A DNA stretch of 64,000 nucleotides from an uncultured Oscillospiraceae bacterium (lineage in GTDB: Bacteria; Bacillota; Clostridia; Oscillospirales; Acutalibacteraceae): NCBI GenBank assembly GCA_900547445.1, contig URGJ01000001.1, positions 124,001-188,000 of the forward strand, given 5' to 3'. Position 1 is the stretch's first letter, and each line of letters begins with the position of its first letter. The notes under the pieces were generated by a model, which was not told the DNA's origin, searched no databases, and saw only the letters and a list, made by a program, of their open reading frames with translations. This document shows, piece by piece, positions 7,381 through 15,396 of this stretch. Position numbers and translations under genes: made by a program.

Positions 7381-7456
7381 TGGAGCTGAAGATGGGACTC
7401 GAACCCACGACCTGCTGATTACGAATCAGCTGCTCTACCAACTGAGCCACTCCAGC
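7381..7456 (-). tRNA. tRNA-Thr (anticodon CGT)
   Basis: The minus strand folds as a tRNA. The acceptor GCTGGAG (7456-7450) pairs with CTTCAGC (7391-7385), the discriminator is T, and CCA is encoded (7383-7381). The anticodon arm GCTGA-TTCGTAA-TCAGC gives anticodon CGT, reading ACG threonine codons. The T-arm is GTGGGTTCGAGTCCCAT. Own promoter and terminator flank it, so it is a single-gene unit. Confidence 0.96.
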
Positions 7457-7468
7457 GTTTTCTATAAG

Positions 7469-7497
7469 ATTATATCAATATCCAAGCGCTAAGTCAA
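7469..7497 (-). promoter_or_regulatory. Promoter of tRNA-Thr
   Basis: Minus strand TTGACT (7497-7492), 17 bp, TATAAT (7474-7469), ending about 12 nt before the tRNA 5' end. Confidence 0.85.
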
Positions 7498-7529
7498 GTA
7501 AAAAAATAAAATATACGGAGAAATTAGAT

Positions 7530-7949
7530 ATGGATAAATCAATTAATCAAAGAATTTTATTATATAGAAAAATGGCAAATCTTACTCAGACAGAGGTCGC
7601 CGAAAAAATGGGTATGAAATGCAGCACCTATTCGCAAATGGAGCGCAAGGGATCAATAAATTCGGAGCGTCTTCTTGCCCTGTCTAAAATTCTCGGCGTT
7701 ACCCCCGAAATGCTGCTTTACGAATCTCCGGGCGGTAAAAAGCTTGACTTTCTCGGCAACGAAACATCTGCGAATTCCCTAAACCAGAATAACAATCCCT
7801 TTAGCAATGACTCTTACGGTCCTGCGCCTTTCATCCCTACCCACAAAGAGGAAAGTATTATAAAAATACTCCGAAATCTGCCTAAGGCTTACTATGACGA
7901 GGTTGTAAACTTTATAGACCTTAAATATAAAGAATCAAAGAATAAATAA
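7530..7949 (+). CDS. XRE-family helix-turn-helix regulator
   Basis: 139 residues. The N-terminal 65 residues form a Cro/C1-type HTH (IKQRILLYRK-like start, LTQTEVAEKMGMKCSTYSQMERKG recognition region, LLALSKILGVTPEMLL). The remainder is an Asn/Ser/Pro-rich linker and a short C-terminal helical tail (IIKILRNLPKAYYDEVVNFIDLKYK) common in Clostridia XRE proteins. RBS CGGAGAA upstream of ATG 7530. It is a single gene, convergent with rex, sharing a bidirectional terminator. Target unknown. Confidence 0.85.
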   Translation: MDKSINQRILLYRKMANLTQTEVAEKMGMKCSTYSQMERKGSINSERLLALSKILGVTPEMLLYESPGGKKLDFLGNETSANSLNQNNNPFSNDSYGPAPFIPTHKEESIIKILRNLPKAYYDEVVNFIDLKYKESKNK

Positions 7950-7950
7950 T

Positions 7951-7981
7951 TAAAGCCTGAGGTTTTCCGCCTCAGGCTTTA
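7951..7981. terminator. Bidirectional terminator between XRE gene and rex
   Basis: Perfect stem TAAAGCCTGAGG / CCTCAGGCTTTA with a 7-nt loop, placed between the two convergent genes. T tracts are short on both sides. Confidence 0.75.
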
Positions 7982-8004
7982 AAGCATTTAGTTAAGCGTA
8001 ATGG

Positions 8005-8634
8005 CTACTCGTTGTGCAAACGGTACGAAAGCGTCATTAGACTGTCCCCGAAATGCACATTTTCAACCTTTATCCCCGGGTATTTCAGCGCTAAATCATA
8101 ATGGCTGAAGTTCCAAAATCCCTTTATGCCAAGTCCAACAAGCTGGTCTGCCATTGCCATAGCCGCCTTTTTTGGAATACAGAGAATCGCGGCGTCCGGA
8201 AGATTTTCTCGGCAGAATTCGTCTATCGTATCTGTGCTTCTTATAGGCAGATTTTTGATAACCTGACCAACTAGGGACTCTTTACTGTCGAATAGTCCGA
8301 TAAGCTTAAATCCCTTTGATTCAAAATTAATATGGAGCGTAACCGCTCGCCCTAAATTTCCAATACCGATAAGTATAGCGGTTTTCGGAGTATCAAGTCC
8401 TAAAATATGACCGATTTCCGACTGTAAAAGTTCAATATTGTAACCGTATCCCTGCTGACCGAAGCCGCCGAAGCAATTCAAATCCTGCCTTATCTGACTT
8501 GCGGTAAGTCCCATCCGCTCTGAAAGCTCGCGAGAAGAAATCCGTGTCATTCCCGAAGCCTTAAGATCGCCTAAAAATCTGTAATATCTCGGCAGACGCT
8601 TTATAACCGAATCGGATATTATACTACTGCTCAT
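8005..8634 (-). CDS. rex: Redox-sensing transcriptional repressor Rex
   Basis: 209 residues. An N-terminal winged helix (SDSVIKRLPRYYRFL, SSRELSERMGLTASQIRQDL) is followed by a Rossmann domain with GIGNLG at residues 90-95, which binds NAD(H). Rex represses fermentation and anaerobic respiration genes until NADH rises. Length and sequence are standard for Clostridia. Its promoter overlaps a partial Rex-type dyad, suggesting autoregulation. It is divergent from the perR-like/rubrerythrin operon, grouping redox and peroxide control. Confidence 0.95.
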   Translation of the reverse strand: MSSSIISDSVIKRLPRYYRFLGDLKASGMTRISSRELSERMGLTASQIRQDLNCFGGFGQQGYGYNIELLQSEIGHILGLDTPKTAILIGIGNLGRAVTLHINFESKGFKLIGLFDSKESLVGQVIKNLPIRSTDTIDEFCRENLPDAAILCIPKKAAMAMADQLVGLGIKGFWNFSHYDLALKYPGIKVENVHFGDSLMTLSYRLHNE

Positions 8635-8665
8635 TTAATCACTCTTTTTAATTTATTTCATATTA

Positions 8666-8694
8666 ATAATAAAGCATTGTGAAAAAAATGTCAA
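8666..8694 (-). promoter_or_regulatory. rex promoter with imperfect Rex-type operator
   Basis: Minus strand TTGACA (8694-8689), 17 bp, TATTAT (8671-8666). TTGTGA-N6-TGTCAA (8677-8694, plus strand) resembles the Rex consensus TTGTGA-N6-TCACAA with a degenerate second half, and overlaps the -35. Confidence 0.6.
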
Positions 8695-8711
8695 GTTTTT
8701 AAAAAAAGAAC

Positions 8712-8757
8712 TTGACAAAAATCATATTATATGTATAATAAAATAGTAATCATTACT
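8712..8757 (+). promoter_or_regulatory. perR-rbr promoter with Per/Fur-like box
   Basis: TTGACA (8712-8717), 16 bp, TATAAT (8734-8739). A perfect 13-bp dyad AGTAAT-C-ATTACT (8745-8757) covers the predicted start site. It resembles the Per box half-sites (TAAT-N-ATTA core), so autorepression by the encoded Fur-family protein is likely. Confidence 0.75.
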
Positions 8758-8772
8758 GATTTGGGTGATTAT

Positions 8773-9174
8773 ATGAAAAAATATTCACGACAGCGTGAAG
8801 CTATTCTCAATGTATTACATTCGACCGATACGCATCCAACTGCAAACTGGGTGTACGATCAGGTTCGTGAAATCATACCGAACATCAGCTTAGGTACCGT
8901 TTACCGTAATCTTGCCGCCTTAAGCGCGGCCGGTGAAATAGTTTCGCTTTCGGTTGGCGGAGGTTATGAGCGTTTTGACGGCAACAATTTTCCGCACGCG
9001 CATCTTCAGTGCAGAAAATGCGGAAGGATTAGCGATATTGCGCTTGAAACCGATTATTTGATTGAAGCCGCTCGGAAAAATGATTTCATTCCTGACTCAT
9101 CGGTTTACATTGCCCGAGGAGTGTGCGGCGAGTGTAATGCAAAAGAAAAAACAGAATCTAATGGAGGAAATTAA
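8773..9174 (+). CDS. perR: Fur-family peroxide regulator (PerR-like)
   Basis: 133 residues from ATG 8773, with GGGTGA just upstream. An in-frame ATG at 8731 lies in the -10 region and cannot be used. The winged helix runs through [16 protein letters not shown]. Metal ligands follow the PerR pattern: RFD, HAH and ISD supply the regulatory Fe/Mn site (PerR has Asp where Fur usually has Glu), and CRKC plus CGEC the structural zinc. Cotranscribed with reverse rubrerythrin, 1 bp downstream, matching the known PerR control of rubrerythrins in Clostridium acetobutylicum. Peroxide sensing is inferred from ligand pattern and context. Confidence 0.88.
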   Translation: MKKYSRQREAILNVLHSTDTHPTANWVYDQVREIIPNISLGTVYRNLAALSAAGEIVSLSVGGGYERFDGNNFPHAHLQCRKCGRISDIALETDYLIEAARKNDFIPDSSVYIARGVCGECNAKEKTESNGGN

Positions 9175-9175
9175 A

Positions 9176-9718
9176 ATGAAAAAGTATGTATGTCTTGTAT
9201 GCGGTTATGTTTACGAAGGTGAATCCGCTCCCGCCGAATGCCCCATCTGCCACGCGCCGGCTTCAAAATTTGCTGAGCAGGCTGCTGAAAAGACCTGGGC
9301 TGCCGAGCACGTTGTAGGTGTTGCAAAGGGAGTTGACCAGAGAATAATTGACGGTCTCCGCGAGAATTTTAACGGCGAGTGCTGCGAAGTCGGTATGTAT
9401 CTTGCTATGGCAAGAGTGGCTCACCGCGAGGGTTATCCCGAAATCGGTCTTTACTGGGAAAAAGCGGCTTATGAAGAGGCTGAACATGCCGCCAAGTTTG
9501 CTGAAATGCTCGGCGAAGTTGTAACCGACAGCACCAAGAAAAATCTCGAAATGCGCGTTGATGCAGAGAACGGCGCTACCAAAGGCAAATTTGAACTTGC
9601 CAAGCTTGCTAAAGAGCTTAACCTTGACGCAATTCATGACACTGTTCACGAAATGGCACGTGATGAAGCTCGCCACGGCAAGGCTTTTGAGGGTCTTTTA
9701 GGACGTTATTTCAAATAA
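9176..9718 (+). CDS. Reverse rubrerythrin (NADH peroxidase component)
   Basis: 180 residues from ATG 9176 with GGAGG 8 nt upstream (the site lies in the end of perR). The N-terminal rubredoxin-like domain ([10 protein letters not shown]...CPICH) binds one iron. It precedes a ferritin-like diiron domain with EEAEH and DEARHG ligand motifs. This domain order is the reverse of classical rubrerythrin and defines revRbr, which reduces H2O2 and O2 in Clostridia. An upstream in-frame ATG at 9062 lies deep inside perR and lacks a ribosome site. The terminator at 9747 closes the operon. Confidence 0.93.
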   Translation: MKKYVCLVCGYVYEGESAPAECPICHAPASKFAEQAAEKTWAAEHVVGVAKGVDQRIIDGLRENFNGECCEVGMYLAMARVAHREGYPEIGLYWEKAAYEEAEHAAKFAEMLGEVVTDSTKKNLEMRVDAENGATKGKFELAKLAKELNLDAIHDTVHEMARDEARHGKAFEGLLGRYFK

Positions 9719-9746
9719 TTCAAAACAACCCCAATCCTGTGTTAAT

Positions 9747-9788
9747 AAAAAGAGACATTTGTCATACGCTGACGGATGTCTCTTTTTT
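9747..9788 (+). terminator. Terminator of the perR-rubrerythrin operon
   Basis: Stem AAAAGAGACAT / ATGTCTCTTTT with an inner loop, followed by six Ts. Confidence 0.85.
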
Positions 9789-9860
9789 GCTATGCGTATT
9801 ATTTCTATGTTTTTTTACATATGAATATTCTGAAAAATATCATAATTCAATCGGTTTTTA

Positions 9861-9917
9861 ACCTTATATTTTATGATTACTTTTGCAGTTTGAGGGTGAT
9901 TTGCAAAAATATAAGGT
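9861..9917. repeat. Nested inverted repeats upstream of rsmD
   Basis: ACCTTATATTTT (9861-9872) and AAAATATAAGGT (9906-9917) are perfect 12-bp inverted copies. Inside and partly overlapping are TTTTGCA (9881-9887) and TGCAAAA (9902-9908). It lies 18 bp upstream of the rsmD -35 box and has no T tail. Operator or remnant; function unknown. Confidence 0.5.
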
Positions 9918-9934
9918 AATAACATAAAAAAGTA

Positions 9935-9995
9935 TTGACAAAAGGTACTTGTTAGTGGGATAATAGAATTAGTTATAAAGAGTAGTATACTCTTT
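9935..9995 (+). promoter_or_regulatory. rsmD-coaD promoter with downstream dyad
   Basis: TTGACA (9935-9940), 18 bp, GATAAT (9959-9964). Just downstream of the predicted start, AAAGAGTA-gta-TACTCTTT (9977-9995) forms a perfect dyad, a possible operator or leader hairpin. Confidence 0.65.
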
Positions 9996-10023
9996 GTAGA
10001 CTAAGCTTGTTTTGGTGATACAG

Positions 10024-10569
10024 ATGCGAATTATTACAGGCTCAGCGAGGGGCAAACGACTTGTCACGCCCGTGGGCAGAGATGTCCGCCCCACACCCGA
10101 ACGGGTTAAGGAAGGACTTTTCAGCGCTTTACAGTTTGATATTGAGGGCAGAAGGATTCTCGACCTTTTCGCGGGATCAGGTCAGTTAGCACTTGAGGCT
10201 TTGAGCCGCGGAGCGGAAAGCGCCGTATTTGTTGACGCGGCGGACGCTTCGGTGAAAATCGTAAAACAGAATATCGAGCTTACGGGCTTTGAGAGTAGGG
10301 CGCGGGTTTTCCGCTCAGATTACGCCTCCTTTGCGGCGGCGTGCAGGGATACCTTTGATATAGTTTTTCTTGACCCGCCCTATGCCGCCGGACTGCTTAT
10401 GCCCGCTGTCAAGGCGGTCCTTCCGCTTATGAGTGATTACGGGATGATAGTCTGCGAGCATCCGCCCGAGGTTGTGCCCGATACTTCTGTAGGTGGTTTT
10501 TCGGTTCATAAGACCTATCGCTACGGCAAGGTTTTGGTCACGGTTTATCGGAAAGGAGAACCGAAATGA
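10024..10569 (+). CDS. rsmD: 16S rRNA (guanine966-N2)-methyltransferase
   Basis: 181 residues. RsmD methylates G966 of 16S rRNA using SAM. The start MRIITGSARGKRL is characteristic of the family. ATG 10024 has GGTGAT upstream, whereas the in-frame TTG/GTG codons at 10012/10015 lie on that site. DLFAGSGQLALEALSRGA is the SAM-binding motif I and FLDPPY the catalytic DPPY motif. It overlaps coaD by 4 bp (ATGA), the standard rsmD-coaD pair of Firmicutes. Confidence 0.94.
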   Translation: MRIITGSARGKRLVTPVGRDVRPTPERVKEGLFSALQFDIEGRRILDLFAGSGQLALEALSRGAESAVFVDAADASVKIVKQNIELTGFESRARVFRSDYASFAAACRDTFDIVFLDPPYAAGLLMPAVKAVLPLMSDYGMIVCEHPPEVVPDTSVGGFSVHKTYRYGKVLVTVYRKGEPK

Positions 10570-11057
10570 ACACGCTTACCGCTCTTTGTCCCGGCAGCTT
10601 TGACCCTGTAACCTGCGGGCATCTTGATATTATAACAAGAGCCGCAAAGATGTTCAATAAGCTTATTGTGGTTGTAGCCAGCAACAGCGCGAAGCATTGC
10701 TCCTTTACCCCCGAGGAACGGGTGGAGATGATTAAAAAATGCATCGCCGAGCTTGACAATATCGAGGTTGTGCATTACGACGGTCTGCTCGCCGATTACG
10801 CGGCAGAGCGCAATGCCAGCGCGATAATTAAGGGACTCCGCGCTATGTCCGACTTCGAATACGAGTTTCAGATGGCGCTTACCAATAAAAAGCTTAACCC
10901 GAATGTCGAGACCCTGTTTTTAACCACCGCTACACAAAATATGTATTTAAGCTCAAGTATGGTAAAGCAGGTCGCAAGCATGGGGGGAGACATTTCGAGC
11001 TTTGTCCCCGAGGTTATAAAGCAGGATATAATAGACAGGATTTACATTGAAAAATAA
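10566..11057 (+). CDS. coaD: Phosphopantetheine adenylyltransferase
   Basis: 163 residues. Transfers AMP from ATP to 4'-phosphopantetheine in coenzyme A synthesis. CPGSFDPVTCGHLDII contains the T/HxGH adenylyltransferase motif, here TCGH. A second motif, YLSSSMVKQVA, corresponds to the ISSS-type ATP-binding loop. Length is standard. Translationally coupled to rsmD by overlap. Confidence 0.95.
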   Translation: MNTLTALCPGSFDPVTCGHLDIITRAAKMFNKLIVVVASNSAKHCSFTPEERVEMIKKCIAELDNIEVVHYDGLLADYAAERNASAIIKGLRAMSDFEYEFQMALTNKKLNPNVETLFLTTATQNMYLSSSMVKQVASMGGDISSFVPEVIKQDIIDRIYIEK

Positions 11058-11084
11058 CAGACCAATTTAACGGAGGAATAAAAA

Positions 11085-11543
11085 ATGACACTTGATGAAT
11101 TACTTGAACAGTTTGACGAGGTTTTGGACAGCGGCATTAAAATCCCCGGTAAAAAGACCGTGGTTGACGTTGAAAAGCTGAGGGCGGTTGTAGACGATAT
11201 ACGCCTTAACATCCCTGCCGAGATTAAGCAGGCAAAGGGCATTGTTGCCGACCGTGCCGACATTATCACAAACGCCAAGCGCGAGGCTGACGGAATTATA
11301 AGAAACGCCGAGGAACGCGCAAAGGCTATGACTGCTCAGGAGGAGATTGTAAAATTAGCTCAGCAAAAAGCGGCGGAGATAATCGCCACCGCACAGACCA
11401 AGAGCCGCGAAATGAGAAAGGCGGCGCAGGATTTTGTTGACGATATTATGCGCCGTGCCGACGAGGGACTTACCGCCAATTTAGGCGAGGTAAGAAAAAC
11501 CCGCGCCGCTTTAAAGCAGCAGATTCCCTCCGCTAAGGAATAA
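11085..11543 (+). CDS. Uncharacterized coiled-coil protein
   Basis: 152 residues, almost entirely predicted helix: alternating Ala, Glu, Lys and Arg with heptad spacing (READGIIRNAEERAKAM, QQKAAEIIATAQTKSREM), similar in texture to V-type ATPase subunit H/F-ATPase b proteins. The N-terminal 40 residues (TLDELLEQFDEVLDSG) look like a separate helical hairpin. No signal peptide or membrane segment. It follows coaD with its own GGAGG and is commonly placed there in Clostridia, often annotated vaguely as an ATPase; no nucleotide-binding motif is present. Function unknown. Confidence 0.75.
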   Translation: MTLDELLEQFDEVLDSGIKIPGKKTVVDVEKLRAVVDDIRLNIPAEIKQAKGIVADRADIITNAKREADGIIRNAEERAKAMTAQEEIVKLAQQKAAEIIATAQTKSREMRKAAQDFVDDIMRRADEGLTANLGEVRKTRAALKQQIPSAKE

Positions 11544-11567
11544 GGCGGAAATTTAAAAATATAATAC

Positions 11568-11812
11568 CAAAGGCTGTGACGGAGACAGCGCTGTTTTTCC
11601 GCGACCTGAAAGCGAGCCGAAGAGGGTGAAAGTTCGGCGGTCGTTAAACAGCGGTATCACTCCCGAGCCGACGGCTGAAATTTTCACAGTAAGCCGCTCC
11701 GCTTTTCCCGCGTTAAAGGGAACGCAGATATATAATTATGTCTGCCGTAATAGGTGGTTTGAAGCAGTATACAGTCTTCGTCCTATTATGGACGGAGACT
11801 TTTATCTTTGAA
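11568..11812 (+). promoter_or_regulatory. T-box riboswitch (isoleucine) controlling ileS
   Basis: The leader of ileS. Stem I includes the GAGCCGAAGAGGGTGAAAG region and a specifier ATC (11656-11658, within GGTATCACTCCC), an isoleucine codon. The T-box core TAGGTGGTTTGAAGC begins at 11751, and its TGGT (11755-11758) can pair with the ACCA end of uncharged tRNA-Ile. The competing terminator stem, GTCTTCGTCC/GGACGGAGAC with a T-rich tail, spans about 11773-11809. Uncharged tRNA-Ile should favour readthrough. A TATAAT at 11560-11565 could be its -10, but no good -35 is visible. Confidence 0.9.
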
Positions 11813-11827
11813 AGGAGAAATTAAACC

Positions 11828-14800
11828 GTGTACAAAAGCATTTCCCCAAACCTTAACTTCGTCGAAGAGGAAAAAAAGGTAGAAAAATTCTGGGAAGACG
11901 AAAAAATATTTGAAAAGAGTATAGACTCAAGAGCAAAGGGCGAGCCTTATGTGTTTTATGACGGTCCTCCGACCGCTAACGGCAAGCCGCACATCGGTCA
12001 CGTGCTCACCCGCGTTATAAAGGATATGATTCCGCGTTACCGCACAATGAAGGGCTATATGGTGCCGAGAAAGGCGGGGTGGGACACCCACGGTCTTCCT
12101 GTAGAGCTTGAGGTTGAAAAAATGCTAGGCCTTGACGGCAAGGAGCAGATCGAGGAATACGGCTTGGAGCCCTTTATCGAGCATTGTAAGGAAAGCGTTT
12201 GGAAATATAAGGGTATGTGGGAGGACTTCTCCAAAACCGTCGGCTTTTGGGCGGATATGGAGCACCCATATATTACCTATGATAATAATTTTATTGAATC
12301 CGAGTGGTGGGCGCTTAAACAAATTTATGAAAAAGGACTGCTTTACAAGGGCTTTAAGATTGTCCCCTACTGCCCGCGCTGCGGGACTCCCCTTTCCTCC
12401 CATGAGGTAGCTCAGGGGTATAAGAGCGTTAAGGAGCGAAGCGCGGTTGTACGCTTTAAGGTAGTGGGTGAGGACGCTTATTTCCTCGCCTGGACGACCA
12501 CTCCCTGGACTCTGCCCTCAAATGTCGCGCTCTGCGTAAACCCTGACGATATATACTGCAAGGTAAAGGCGGCGGACGGTTACACCTACTATATGGCAAA
12601 AGAGCTGCTCGACAAGGTTTTAGGCAAGCTTGCAACCGAAGAAGCCCCCGCTTATGAAATTTTAGAGGAATATAAGGGCAGTGCACTTGAATATAAAGAA
12701 TATGAGCCTTTGTTCGACTGCGCAAAGCCGGTTTGCGAAAAGCAGAATAAAAAGGCTTTCTATATCACCTGCGACAGTTATGTTACCATGAGCGACGGTA
12801 CGGGTATTGTTCATATTGCCCCCGCCTTCGGTGAGGATGACGCTAAGGTCGGAAGACGCTATGACCTGCCCTTTGTTCAGTTTGTTGACGGCAAGGGCGA
12901 AATGACCGAGGAAACCCCATATGCAGGTCTTTTCGTTAAGGACGCCGACCCCAAGGTTTTGGTTGATTTAGACGCTAAGGGGCTTTTGTTTGACGCGCCT
13001 AAGTTTGAGCACGATTATCCCTACTGCTGGCGCTGTGACACTCCCCTTATCTACTATGCCCGCGAATCATGGTTTATAAAAATGACCGATGTTAAGGACG
13101 ACCTTATCCGCAACAACGATACCATAAACTGGATTCCCGAAAGCATCGGCAAGGGACGCTTCGGCGACTGGCTTAAGAATGTTCAGGACTGGGGTATTTC
13201 CCGCAACAGATACTGGGGTACACCCCTTAATATCTGGCAGTGCGAATGCGGTCATATGCACTCGATAGGCAGTATCGAGGAATTAAAGAGTATGTCGGAC
13301 AACTGCCCCGACGATATCGAGCTTCACCGCCCGTATATCGACGCGGTAACCATTAAATGCCCCCATTGCGGCAAGCAAATGCACCGCGTTCCCGAGGTTA
13401 TCGACTGCTGGTTTGATTCAGGCTCAATGCCCTTTGCACAGCACCACTATCCCTTTGAAAATAAGGAGCTTTTCGAGTCGCAGTTCCCCGCCGACTTTAT
13501 TTCCGAGGCGGTCGACCAGACAAGAGGCTGGTTCTACTCCCTGCTTGCTATCTCCACACTTATTTTCAATAAAGCGCCCTATAAAAACGTTATCGTTTTA
13601 GGTCACGTTCAGGACGAAAACGGTCAGAAAATGAGCAAGTCAAAAGGCAACGCGGTTGACCCGTTTGACGCGCTTGAAAGGTTTGGGGCGGACGCGATTC
13701 GCTGGTATTTCTACACCAATTCTGCCCCGTGGCTTCCCAACCGCTTCCACAACAAGGCGGTTACCGAGGGTCAGCGCAAGTTTATGGGCACGCTTTGGAA
13801 CACCTATGCCTTCTATGTGCTGTACGCCAACATTGACGAGTTTGACCCAACAAAGTACGAGCTTAAAAAATGCGCCCTCACCGTAATGGATAAGTGGCTC
13901 TTATCAAAGCTTAACTCTATGGTTAAGGCGGTTGACGAAAATTTAGCGAATTACCGCATACCCGAGGCGGCGCGTGCTTTGCAGGAATTTGTGGACGATA
14001 TGAGCAACTGGTATGTTCGCCGCGGACGCGAGCGCTATTGGGTACAGGGTCTGCCCGTGGATAAGATTGCGGCGTATATGACCCTTTACACCTCCCTTGT
14101 CACCACCGCCAAGGCGGCGGCACCGATGATACCCTTTATGACCGAGAGCATCTACCAAAACCTTGTAAGAAGTGTTAATAAGTCCGCTCCCGAAAGCGTG
14201 CATCTTAGTGAATTCCCAACCGTGGACGAAAAGGCAATCGATAAAGAGCTTGAAAGCAATATGGACAAGGTGCTTGAGATAGTTGCTTTGGGCAGAGCCG
14301 CCAGAAACGGTTCTTCGCTTAAAAACCGCCAGCCGCTCTCCACTATGTATGTAAAGCTCGACGGCGACTTAGACAGCTTTTATACCGATATTATCCGCGA
14401 TGAGCTTAACATAAAGAATGTAAGCTTCACGGACAGCGTGGACGGCTTTGTAACCTATCAGTTCAAGCCTCAGCTTAAAACTGTAGGGCCTAAGTTTGGA
14501 AAACAGCTTAACGAAATAAGAACCGCCCTTTCAGAAATCGACGGCGCAAACGCTAAGAAACAGCTTGATAAGGACGGTTATATAGAATTAAAACTGCCGT
14601 CAGGTAATGTTAAGCTTGAAACCGAGGACTTACTGATTGATGCTAAGCAAAAGGACGGATTTTATACGGTAAGCGACCGTGGAATTACCGTAGCAATTGA
14701 TACAACCCTTACAGAAGAGCTTATCGAAGAAGGCTTTGTAAGGGAGCTTATCAGCAAGATTCAGACTATGCGTAAGGAAGCGGGCTTTAACGTAACCGAC

Positions 14801-14977
14801 CATATCTCTATCACTTTAGAAGGCAGTAAAAGGGTTACAGACACCGCGATTAAAAAGCAGAACGATATTAAAGGTGATACCCTTGCCGATTTCCTTACCG
14901 CCGAAAGTCCCGTTGGTTTTACCAAGGAATGGGATATTAACGGCGAGACAGTAGAGATAGGCGTTAAAAAAATCTAA
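11828..14977 (+). CDS. ileS: Isoleucyl-tRNA synthetase
   Basis: 1049 residues from GTG 11828, with GAAAGGAG upstream. Charges tRNA-Ile. HIGH is at residues 55-58 and KMSKS at 601-605, with the CP1 editing domain between (TTTPWTLPSN). A cysteine-containing zinc site, CPRCGTPL, is seen near residue 186, and a second Cys cluster (CECG, CPHCG) lies further on. Size and sequence match the longer, eukaryote-like IleS type found in many Clostridia, a class generally associated with mupirocin insensitivity (knowledge of the family, not testable here). Controlled by the T-box. Confidence 0.97.
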   Translation: MYKSISPNLNFVEEEKKVEKFWEDEKIFEKSIDSRAKGEPYVFYDGPPTANGKPHIGHVLTRVIKDMIPRYRTMKGYMVPRKAGWDTHGLPVELEVEKMLGLDGKEQIEEYGLEPFIEHCKESVWKYKGMWEDFSKTVGFWADMEHPYITYDNNFIESEWWALKQIYEKGLLYKGFKIVPYCPRCGTPLSSHEVAQGYKSVKERSAVVRFKVVGEDAYFLAWTTTPWTLPSNVALCVNPDDIYCKVKAADGYTYYMAKELLDKVLGKLATEEAPAYEILEEYKGSALEYKEYEPLFDCAKPVCEKQNKKAFYITCDSYVTMSDGTGIVHIAPAFGEDDAKVGRRYDLPFVQFVDGKGEMTEETPYAGLFVKDADPKVLVDLDAKGLLFDAPKFEHDYPYCWRCDTPLIYYARESWFIKMTDVKDDLIRNNDTINWIPESIGKGRFGDWLKNVQDWGISRNRYWGTPLNIWQCECGHMHSIGSIEELKSMSDNCPDDIELHRPYIDAVTIKCPHCGKQMHRVPEVIDCWFDSGSMPFAQHHYPFENKELFESQFPADFISEAVDQTRGWFYSLLAISTLIFNKAPYKNVIVLGHVQDENGQKMSKSKGNAVDPFDALERFGADAIRWYFYTNSAPWLPNRFHNKAVTEGQRKFMGTLWNTYAFYVLYANIDEFDPTKYELKKCALTVMDKWLLSKLNSMVKAVDENLANYRIPEAARALQEFVDDMSNWYVRRGRERYWVQGLPVDKIAAYMTLYTSLVTTAKAAAPMIPFMTESIYQNLVRSVNKSAPESVHLSEFPTVDEKAIDKELESNMDKVLEIVALGRAARNGSSLKNRQPLSTMYVKLDGDLDSFYTDIIRDELNIKNVSFTDSVDGFVTYQFKPQLKTVGPKFGKQLNEIRTALSEIDGANAKKQLDKDGYIELKLPSGNVKLETEDLLIDAKQKDGFYTVSDRGITVAIDTTLTEELIEEGFVRELISKIQTMRKEAGFNVTDHISITLEGSKRVTDTAIKKQNDIKGDTLADFLTAESPVGFTKEWDINGETVEIGVKKI

Positions 14978-14998
14978 AACCGAAAGGAGCGTTCCGCG

Positions 14999-15337
14999 TT
15001 GACTGATAATAATGAGGATTTTCTGTTTGAGGATATAAGCTCCTCATCACTACCTAAATCTAAAAGCAGCTTAAAAGCCGTCACCCAAAATTACGGAAAC
15101 GGCGTTTTTAAGCACCTTGACAAGATAATAAAGGCAATTTCCTTTATTGTGGCTATCGGGATACTTCTGATTTTCGCCGCGGCGGCGGCAGTACTTGTTA
15201 TGCTTGACAAGATTTTTGCGGTTATTGCCGTTGCTGTCTTCATTGTCGGAATCATTTTGGCGCTTATTTCGCTGTTTTTAATTTACGCCGTAGGACATCT
15301 TATTTCGCAAAATAATGAAATTATAAAAAGGCTTTAA
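14999..15337 (+). CDS. Small hypothetical membrane protein
   Basis: 112 residues, starting at TTG 14999 with AAAGGAG about 9 nt upstream. An acidic, Ser-rich cytoplasmic start (TDNNEDFLFEDISSSSLPKSK) precedes two closely spaced transmembrane helices (residues about 45-70 and 74-100). No family recognised. It follows ileS by 21 bp, probably in the same transcript, and a good terminator follows. Function unknown. Confidence 0.65.
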   Translation: MTDNNEDFLFEDISSSSLPKSKSSLKAVTQNYGNGVFKHLDKIIKAISFIVAIGILLIFAAAAAVLVMLDKIFAVIAVAVFIVGIILALISLFLIYAVGHLISQNNEIIKRL

Positions 15338-15345
15338 GGCTTGAT

Positions 15346-15383
15346 AAAAACGCACGGAGAGCAATTTCCTCCGTGCGTTTTTT
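15346..15383. terminator. Bidirectional terminator between ileS unit and the metal ATPase gene
   Basis: AAAAACGCACGGAG / CTCCGTGCGTTTTTT hairpin with A and T tracts on both sides, between convergent genes. Confidence 0.88.
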
Positions 15384-15396
15384 ATGTTTCGGTATT

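Noticed and set aside
8731..8733. ATG at 8731 as start of perR
   Set aside because: It is inside the promoter between the -35 and -10 boxes and upstream of the predicted transcript start.
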